Source: Priapulus caudatus
Lineage: Eukaryota > Priapulida > Priapulimorpha > Priapulimorphida > Priapulidae
Reading direction: 5' to 3'
Length of the DNA: 38,693 nucleotides
Assembly (NCBI RefSeq): GCF_000485595.1
Contig: NW_014578429.1
Coordinates: 1 to 38,693 of the forward strand
The position numbers and the translations under genes were made by a program. Of the stretch, positions 31,054-38,693 are shown piece after piece. The number at the start of each line of letters is the position of its first letter. Positions within the stretch are counted from its first letter, which is position 1. Below the pieces are notes generated by a model. It ran no database searches and was not told the origin of the DNA. It worked only from the letters and a program-made list of their open reading frames with translations.

Positions 31054-34000
31054 TCTACATCTTTGGGTCAAAAATATGTTATTAGTTGCCGAATTCGATT
31101 CGATTGCGATTACAATTCCAGATATAATACCCTAACGTTATGTTCAATGTAAGAGTCACATAAATGTTAAATAGCAACACGTACATTAGCACATTTACCG
31201 TCATATCTTATCACATTCAGAAAGATATATCTGGGATGATGTTGATAATAACGCAGAAAAGTCGTTTTAAAACATAACATACCTGATATCCAACCTTATG
31301 CCCATACATGTGGAATATTGGTATCCCGAATTCAACCACGCGTTCTGAATGTTGAGACATTCGGTCCAAATTCTAAAAGAGCAAACAGTTTTTAAACATG
31401 ATGAAAGTGGGAGATAATTAAAATCTTGTTTATCTTGTAAAGAAACACTAAAATATAAATTCTGAGCTTACTCTGATGACAACATTCATTTAGAAAAAAA
31501 AAAAAAAAATTTATTGTAATATTGTAGGTGATATAATTTGTTACGAAAGTTGGCAATAATTGCCAATACCATTAAACATGAGGCAGAAAATTTAAGACAA
31601 CATTGAATAGCAATAGTACTATAAAAATGTATTTTTTGTCAAAATTAGGAAATTGGTCAATATATATATATACGTACATACGTACATATATACGTGTAGT
31701 TTATATGAATACCATTTCTCTACATAATTATCAACTGCTATATAACCTGAAATATAACCAAGATCACCTGAGCATGTTGTTCAAGAACACAGGCAATGCC
31801 ATGCAGTATAACCGCCCTAGGAGCCTTCACACCTTGAAGAAGCCACTGGCAGAGAAACGTTGGATAGGCAAGGCTAAAAACAAGCACAGTTATGTTACAA
31901 AATATAGTTGAAAAATATATTAAGTATAGATAGTGTGATGATGTGTAAGTATAATGATCTTATAAGAATTTATTATTGTCCACACTATGTCATAAATTTA
32001 ATTCTGCACAACTACATACATACATCATGTACCGGTTTTGACATATACTCACCGTTCACCATGCCTGAGGTTCAAGAAACTTGTCGGCATATCATGGCGG
32101 CAGACAGCCCCAAAAACTCCTGTTATGTCAAGTTTCTCATGTCGGGATTTGCTCCTTAATGGATTGCCAGCTTTGAAATAACTGCAAACCTGCAAATAAA
32201 AATGTGGTAAAGGGTTACTACAGCACACATTTTCTGCCAACAGATTGGCCTTCAGATGTCACATTATTCACATTTCAACAAATAAAGTGTCAACTAATAA
32301 ATCAAAAGCACAACATGCGAGTTGGATTCATCCAAAAAATCCACATGCACCTGTAAAGTCTGTACAATGCGAGCTTGGATATTTTACGCTATATTATGAA
32401 AGCAATATTCTTCCCCATGCCCCATCACTTTTCTTAGTCTTCACTCCAGCCTTGCTCACATACTGGTCAACTTGGTCTTGTGGGAGAAAAAATCGAGGTG
32501 ACATTACAGTCCTCAGGTCAATGCCAGCCGCTTTTTTCCGAACAAGACCAAAATTGCCATCAATAGAGAAAACTTGGGTATCTGTGTCCTGTCAAATTGT
32601 GAAAGATACTATATTTAAGTCACAAAATATACAGGTTCTGTTTGTTATTTATGACCAAAAACAAAAGACCAAATAACACAGAGAATCTCAAGTAGCAACA
32701 TCGATATTTTCAAGTATATGTGTTTGTACCTTAGGGCAGGCTGGGCATGTTGTGCCATCATCATCTCCAGCAGCAATTGGGTATCTGGCTTCTCTGAGTC
32801 TCTCCACAAGTTACGATACTCCTCAAAACACCCTCCTTGCAAGGTTCTGTAGATGTCTCTAATCTGTATCCAGATGTAACTAGGTGTGAGTTTGGGCATT
32901 TATCGACAAGAGAAACATAATACACAAGAAAGATGATAATGCTTGTGTAAAGCTTATAACAGATTTTATAGATAGTGATATTTCTTAAGGTCTGCAAAAA
33001 TATATTACTATAGTTATACATCGTTGTTTGCCAGTGGGTCTTCAGCGCCATAGAGCATCAGCACCTCACAGAAGCCCTTTGCAGATACCTGGCACTCAAG
33101 TACCAGCAGCCTAAGAAATTCCATCAGCTCAATGGTGAATGCCATCTGGGGAACCCCATTTGGCGTTTATGGCCACAAGCCATACGGTAGCATTGTGACC
33201 GCTGCAGAGTTGCAGCTGCAGACGGTTAATTGAACACTGTACGTGTTGCCTTCCTAAAAAATACATATGGTTATAATCTATGTTAAAAAGAGATGATAAT
33301 AATCTGGTATATCTTTATTTTCGACACATGTAAATGTGGTGTAGTAAACAGACGTGTGCATTACATATATAGTGTTCATGACATATATAGTGTTCATTTG
33401 TTTGCATATTCGTGTTATTGCCTATATAATTTCTTGAAAAATTTCTGCAATGGGCTTTACATGACTTTTTATATATGTAGTGTATGTCTGGCTACAGAAT
33501 ATGCTGAGCTGGTGGAAAACAAAAATGGTCATTCATAACATAAACTAACATCTTTGGTAGATGAAAAACTTAATTAATGGCTTTATAACGTACAATTAAT
33601 AAGTCCCCTACATGATATTTTACCTATCGCTTCGACAACTGTAACAACTTTGAGGTATCCTGGTGTGCAGGTGTGGTCCACATCACAATTCCACACTTCC
33701 ACCCTGTTGGTTTCATATTGGGTGAACATTCCATTCTAAAAATAAATAAAATGTAAGATCAAAGCATTACATATGTAATAAGACATATAGCATATGACAT
33801 TCATCCAGTCATCACTGTTTATAGTAATCTGAATGTGTTGCTGTTTCTTTATATACATATTACACTGCTCAAGTACTGGGCAAAATATGTGCTAACTCTA
33901 GTATCTGTACATCAACGGTACCACTTCAACATATATGATAATTTTAGAGCTTAATGAACACGTCATGCAATTGTTTTAAGGTAGATTTCACTATCGTAAT

Positions 34001-34102
34001 ATTTATACTTTCCAGTAATAAGCAACATGCAGCTTTATAGATGCAAGTGGGCCGTTTCAACGCAACCAGTACAGTAGTTGCTCGAATAGCTGCAATCTAT
34101 TG

Positions 34103-34339
34103 GTATACCGGAACGTACTCTGGTAACTATCTAGCTGATATGGTTAGGGTTAGGTTTAGGGTTAGGTTTAGGGTTAGGGTTAGAGTTAGGGTTAGGGTTA
34201 GGGAGTAGGCGTAGGCGACTCCCTAGACTCGTTAGTGGAATAGGCGAGGTACGGTCTGGCATTTAAGATAGTAGTATTTACTGCCAGGGTACGTTCCGGC
34301 AGTACCCGGGGGGACATAGACCCTATCAGCCTAATTAAG
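34103..34339. mobile_element. Truncated telomere-type MITE, right arm
   Basis: It retains one inverted end (to 34339), a single ggaacgtaccctgg-type unit where the left arm has about three, and a TTAGGG array at about 34139-34200. The other end and ~270 bases beyond it are lost, with ggtataccaatag at the junction. Confidence 0.7.
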
Positions 34340-35146
34340 TGATTACTACGGACGATCGAGTATGGTAAGCAGAGGGAGCGCCATTCTCATTATGTGAATC
34401 CACCAGCATTATTATTATTAATAATAATATGTCGGCTTAAGTTTAACCTAATACTATTACTATTAGTAATAGTCACAATACTAATAGTAATAATATTCAT
34501 TAATTATTATAATAATATATTAATTATTATACATACGTGTATGTAGACTGTAGATTACCAGCAACACTGTCCGCAGTAATGGTGATGTCCATTTCCGTAC
34601 CACTACTAGTACTAGTAGCAGTACTAGTAGTAGTACTCATACTGCTAGTAGTAGTAGTACTAGTAGTATGCCCTATAGCCTATAGCTAGTATAGTATAGC
34701 CTAGACTACCGTTACCCCTTGCAGTGCCAGCAGCACCAGAAACACTGACACTCACTCGACATATTAAAATTATCATCATCACACGCTTCATGCGCACTGA
34801 AAAGGTTTTCACCAACTGCTTATTGTCCACTTTAACAGTTAGCGACTTCCTGCTGCCACCAGCTGCACCAGCAATAACTCTCACTTTGAATTTCGTATAT
34901 TTTATTACTTTTGGCATTTTGTTATTGTAACAAACACACTTTCCCGCGGTTGCAGGTCGGAAATGACGTCTCAGTACGGCATGCTGGGATATGCGATAAT
35001 GACGTTTCTCTCGAATTACGATTCACGCGATATCATCGATAGAAACGTAACACATAATAATAAAAGATCTATTGTCACACGCATATTGCGCGTGAACTGC
35101 GCACAGATCGCGCGCATTGTGCATGTGAATTGCTGTGAACCGGGTG

Positions 35147-35202
35147 CTGTGGAGACGTGCGCCGGGCCTCGAATTTGGCGCACGTCTCCACTGCGGTCAG
35201 CG
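35147..35202. other. Right target site duplication and palindrome arm
   Basis: ctgtgga (35147-35153) repeats 14562-14568. The stem gtggagacgtgcgcc (35149-35163) pairs perfectly with 35177-35191. Together with 14553-14568 the stem lengthens to 26 bp with two mismatches, so the unit landed inside an existing palindrome. Confidence 0.75.
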
Positions 35203-36596
35203 CTTCATACTTGAACATCCCCGCGGTCGCGTGCGCATATCCCGCGGAACTGCGCGTTTCATCCGCGCGCAGCGCTCAGGATCAGCAGCAAAGCTGTGCC
35301 CCGCAATCGTGTATCATGTCTCTCTGGATGATCTATCTTTATCTACCTATATCTATTTATTTATCTATTGCGTGATAAAGGCATACCCAGATTTTGAATT
35401 GCCACGGGCCCAAAATCTAACGGTGAGGTATCGATGATGGTATGAAGTAATAAAGACGAGGATCCATGCATGCAACATTTTATTTATGATGCAGACAAAC
35501 ACATGTAATACGCAGAAAACAAAAGAAACGCGCACACAGCGTCCAGAAACCGACTCCTCGTTAAACATTTGAACTCCAAAACATATCCACGCAAGCAGTC
35601 CGGCTTAAGGAGATGAAGAACTACACAATAACCTCAGTGTGTCACAAACAGTGGTAAACCAGGAGGGTCTAACGGTGTGACTAACACATAAGACTTCCCT
35701 AGCGTAACTTAATGACTACTTAACCAGAGTACAATAGTGAATAGTCTAAACAAGAATGAAAAAGTCTATGACGGTAATTTCATAGTTTGTCAAAAGTGTT
35801 AGCACTATTTACGGTGACACGGCTACCTTGTAACGTGTGTTGCAGTATTCTGCCCTGGAAATAGTGCAAGCTACATTAGCAGTGAAGTGATGGCTACGCT
35901 GCGAGGGCACGGAGAGATCGAATCACTATGCAATGGAAGCAAACCAGTTAATGTCTTAACGAGAAACGCTTTTCACGACGAAGAACTAATACTCAAATTT
36001 TTTAATTCAAACACAGCGCCACTCGCCTAGCCTATTTTGAAACAAACTTTGTCCAGATACCACACGCACCACTGTTACTACTAACAAAAGCAATGACATT
36101 AGGCTAGTGTAAGTCTACCCCTCCCCCTATGTAATGTTTCCCGTCTCTCAAATAGCCACACATTTAAATCATGTGTTACATTCCCATTAGACATTTTCCT
36201 TGCACACTGTCATGGCGTGTGTTAGAAGTTCGTGCTAATTAGCATAGTAATTAGCATAGTAATAACCATGTATCATGTATCATGTAATAGTACTCTATAG
36301 CTGAACATGTGACGATTATTGTGCGTTACCTTTCCCCCAAGCTACGTTTTCTTCAAATAACGTTTCTTCTTCAGCTTCTTCTTTCTCACTTTCTTTTGAA
36401 ACACAGATCTTGAAAAAGATGCGTGAGCTAAAACAGCTGGTACAACGCCGGGTACTTCGCTAGATATATAATATCACAATAGTCTTGTAACAGCGTCCAT
36501 GAGGCGCGATGATGGATGGAGCGCCGCAGCAAGTTATGAACGCATATACACAGCGCGCGCGGTGGTGCGGCGCAGCAGTGGTATGCGGCGTATGGT
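35203..36596. other. No gene recognised
   Basis: Unassigned sequence. Short tandem duplications (ttagcatagtaa and catgtat) occur near 36235-36290. Open frames of 60-100 codons show no recognisable domain. Confidence 0.5.
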
Positions 36597-36732
36597 GTAC
36601 GATTTTTCAAATTAGTCAAACACATGTGTTTGTGCGAAATAACCAATATAAAATGCACAAACAACATATACTCTTTCAAAACAACATGTATATTTCCACA
36701 AAAACATATATACCTGTTTGCAAATAAACATT
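36597..36732 (+). repeat. Dispersed repeat, copy 2 (partner at 4330-4460)
   Basis: Matches the reverse complement of 4330-4460 over ~135 bp with small indels. A palindrome (aaacacatgtgttt) lies near its start. Family unknown. Confidence 0.65.
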
Positions 36733-37419
36733 ATTCGGACATTAGTTACTCAATTCATTAATCCATTCCCTTTGTCCAATTTCTCCATCCTCAAACTCTT
36801 TTCTCCCTTGTTTCTCTCGGAGACCACGCTCAACGGCCTGAACCTCTGTCTGTTCTCTGGTTAACCTAACAAGCTTTATTATACTATCTTCCAAAGCAAC
36901 CTCTCGCTGCATTTATATAACACCGTTTCGATTCTCCTCTCGCTAAATAAGGGGGTGGGTCCCCGCCCGCCCTTCGCCTCGCCCTCCCCCCCAATCTCCC
37001 GTCCCCCCCATAACTTCATCGGTCTTCCCTAGCCTTCCCTACAAGTCACACTTTTTTCGCTGCTTTTCCTCAGAAATGTTTCCATTAAGTTATTTGCTGC
37101 GCATATATGGCAATTAACTCGTGCACCAGTAAGTTTCATTCGGTACTACATTTAAAGGCCAGAGATCTAAATATATCTAATGGCTAACTAGTAACTATCT
37201 GCAAACTCGGAATTTATGAATATATAGACAGGAATGTACGATGCCCAAAATTTAACGTTGAATTAGGATTCGATGTTTAAAATATATTGAGATAGAAATC
37301 AAACTTGTGTTTCTTAACTGCATAACTTTATATCTGCTCAGTCAACATCTCTCCCCCTTGCACACAGAGACATAAAATAAGACGCCGATAGGAGGGCACG
37401 CACGGGCCAGAAGAAGCTG
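36733..37419. other. No gene recognised
   Basis: Includes a C-rich patch near 36950-37010 and AT-rich sequence to about 37330. Nothing protein-like is seen. Confidence 0.5.
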
Positions 37420-38400
37420 GTGAGAAGCGAGGACGGGGGAGAAGCTGCGTGGAGAGATGGGGAAGGAGAGAAGGGACGGAGAACTGGTGTTTGTCCGCAA
37501 AGATCATGGTGCGGAGGACAAAGGGAAGAACGAGAGAAGCTGGACCGAGCCACCACGCCGCGTAAGCGCGGGTGAGAAGGAATGAAGGGCGAGAAGGCAG
37601 AATGGTGCCTGGAGAAGGAGTTTAGGGTGAGAAGCTGGTGTCCGAGAAGGAGTAGGGGAGAAGGGGTAGAAGGTCGGTGGAGGAGGGGAGAAGCTGATCG
37701 GAAAAGTACAGGAAGGGGAGAGGCTGGTGGAGAAGGAGAAGTGACGGAAAGTCAGAAGGGAGACGCGCTGGTGGAAGCAAGGAGGAGGGGCAGACGCTGC
37801 GCTGGGACGGAGTCGAGCGAGCGGATATCTGGTGGAGAATGACAAGGTAAGGGTGAAGAAAGGGAGAAGCTGCTGGTGGAGAATGGATGGAGGGCAGAAG
37901 CTACCATGGGTAAGGAGGAAGGGGAGAAGTTGAGAAAGGTGTGGAGCAAGGAGGAGTCGGGGGAGCTTGGTGCCGAGGAGTGAGGGCTATGGGGAGAAAG
38001 GTGAGAGAAGCGTGCGTGGAGGAGGGGGGAGAAAGTTGGTTGGAGAAGAAAGAGGGAGGAACGCTGTGGAGGAAGAGGACAGGGGAAGGAGGGGGATTAA
38101 GGGATGCGGTGGAGGAGGAAGGGGAGGCTGAAGGGAGTAAGCGAGAAGGGATAAGCTAGGGGGGAGAGGCGGAGCTTGGTGCGAGGAGGATGGAGTGAGA
38201 ATGGAGGAAGCTGGTGAGAAAGAGGAGGCGGAGCAGAAGCTGGTGGAGAAGGAGGGAAAAGGGTCGCGGCGAGAAGGAGGGAAAGAAGCTGAGTGGGAGA
38301 AGGAGGAGGGGAGAAGGGTAGAGCGTGGGGAGAAAGGAGGCAGAACGTTGGCTGGAGAAGGAGGAGGGGGAAAGGCTGATCGGTGGCAGAAGGAGGAAGT
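37420..38400 (+). repeat. Purine-rich minisatellite array
   Basis: Degenerate tandem units built from ggagaagctggtggagaagg, gagaaggagg and agggga. The plus strand is almost all purine except for the ctggt motif. Several long overlapping open frames on both strands are composition artefacts. Confidence 0.85.
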
Positions 38401-38693
38401 TCCACCAGCTTCTCCCTTCTCCCCCTCCTCCGGCACTACTCACCTTCTCCCCCGCCTCCTTTCTCCCCTTCTTCCGTTGTCCACCAGTCTTTCTCCCCCT
38501 CCTCCTTACTCCACCAGCTTCTCCCATCACTTCCTTCTTCCACGCACCTTTCTCCCTTCTGCGCCTTCCTCCTTCTCCACCAGCCTTCTTCCCCTCCTCC
38601 ACCGCACGTTTCTCCCTTCTCCCCTCCTCCCTCCACCCAGATCCTTTCTTTCCCCTCCTTATTCCCTTCTCCCTTTTCTCCCCCTCCTCCTCT
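38401..38693 (-). repeat. Inverted continuation of the minisatellite (pyrimidine-rich)
   Basis: From about 38400 the same units appear as the reverse complement (ccaccagcttctccc, ctccccctcctcc). The array runs to the window end, so its full length is unknown. Confidence 0.85.

Larger units (their letters stand above)
30080..34917 (-). pseudogene. KDZ transposase gene, right copy (broken, BEL-free)
   Basis: Exons mirror the left copy: N-terminal start at 34917, partial CxC2 (34009-34085), 33649-33735, about 33000-33253, 32730-32846, about 32415-32588, 32053-32189, 31768-31873, 31295-31372, 30551-30737 and 30080-30249. Its defects differ from those of the left copy. The 5' half of CxC2 is deleted and the rest is frameshifted. 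The second catalytic Asp is Gly (HGIAC). One base is missing in the DGE exon. The LWP stop at 33167-33169 is shared. The stops that the left copy has in the two Asp exons are absent here. Confidence 0.85.
14569..35146. mobile_element. Giant inverted dimer of a KDZ-class transposon
   Basis: Two inverted arms each carry a KDZ transposase gene reading toward the centre. The outer ends are inverted copies starting cacccggttcacagc. The repeat ctgtgga directly abuts both ends (14562-14568 and 35147-35153), or eight bases (gctgtgga) if the last base of the right end is counted as flank. From memory, Zisupton-type elements duplicate about 8 bp, which fits. No end-like sequence occurs in the spacer, so the two 5' ends appear to be the functional ends of the whole unit. 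Without the later BEL insertion, the unit is about 13.4 kb. Confidence 0.7.
29282..35146 (-). repeat. Right arm of the KDZ inverted dimer
   Basis: Reverse complement of the left arm without the BEL. It is 5,865 bp against about 6,430 bp on the left. The difference is nearly all due to a loss in the 34.0-34.3 kb region (telomere-type MITE end plus half the CxC2 exon) and the 236-bp segment missing here. Confidence 0.9.

Noticed and set aside
14569-35146. Inverted arms as a hairpin read artefact of sequencing
   Set aside because: The arms differ by about 5%, have private insertions and deletions, and a target duplication marks the ends. A haplotype misjoin is not fully excluded.
37338-38636. 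Several open frames of 65-149 codons on both strands
   Set aside because: They arise from the purine/pyrimidine minisatellite, overlap one another on both strands and encode only low-complexity Glu/Gly/Lys/Arg or Ser/Pro/Phe/Leu runs.

Overview
The window looks like non-coding, repeat-dense DNA from an animal, probably an aquatic invertebrate. No bacterial-style gene clusters occur. Coding remnants are split by GT/AG introns or belong to transposons. BEL/Pao retrotransposons, which are known only from metazoans, occur twice. I cannot name the species. I found no convincing intact host gene; one weak candidate for a terminal exon lies near 4 kb on the minus strand.

Layout. 1-4.4 kb: poly-T, a pair of inverted repeats about 3 kb apart, a nested foldback element and a small MITE. 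4.49-11.64 kb: a heavily decayed BEL/Pao element whose two ~700-bp LTRs are still recognisable; zinc knuckle, protease, RNase H and integrase scraps lie between them. 11.65-14.55 kb: microsatellites and an ~890-bp foldback element with ~350-bp inverted arms. 14.569-35.146 kb: the main structure, described below. 35.2-38.7 kb: unassigned sequence, a repeat copy homologous to the one at 4.3 kb, then a purine-rich minisatellite that flips strand at about 38,400.

The main structure is a 20.6-kb unit with two inverted arms (14,569-28,126 and 29,282-35,146) around a 1,155-bp spacer. Each arm carries a multi-exon, broken transposase gene of the KDZ (Kyakuja-Dileera-Zisupton) class, with a CxC2-type cysteine cluster. 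Each arm also carries a MITE-like insertion containing telomere-like repeats, a hAT-type MITE and a LINE reverse transcriptase scrap. The two genes point towards each other, so the outer ends of the unit are both the 5' end of a KDZ element. A 7-bp direct repeat (ctgtgga) abuts both outer ends exactly. Removing the unit and one repeat copy rebuilds a 26-bp-arm palindrome, so the whole inverted dimer seems to have inserted as one piece.

The left arm was later hit by a second, younger BEL/Pao element (17,049-24,172, minus strand). It has 610- and 583-bp LTRs and a 5-bp target duplication (caagc); the matching empty site survives in the right arm. This BEL is also dead: it has frameshifts, in-frame stops, a reverse transcriptase deletion and a changed zinc-binding histidine, but its RNase H-integrase frame is still open for 780 codons.

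All similarity figures are estimates made by eye. Exon boundaries come from GT/AG signals and from agreement between the two arms, not from transcripts.
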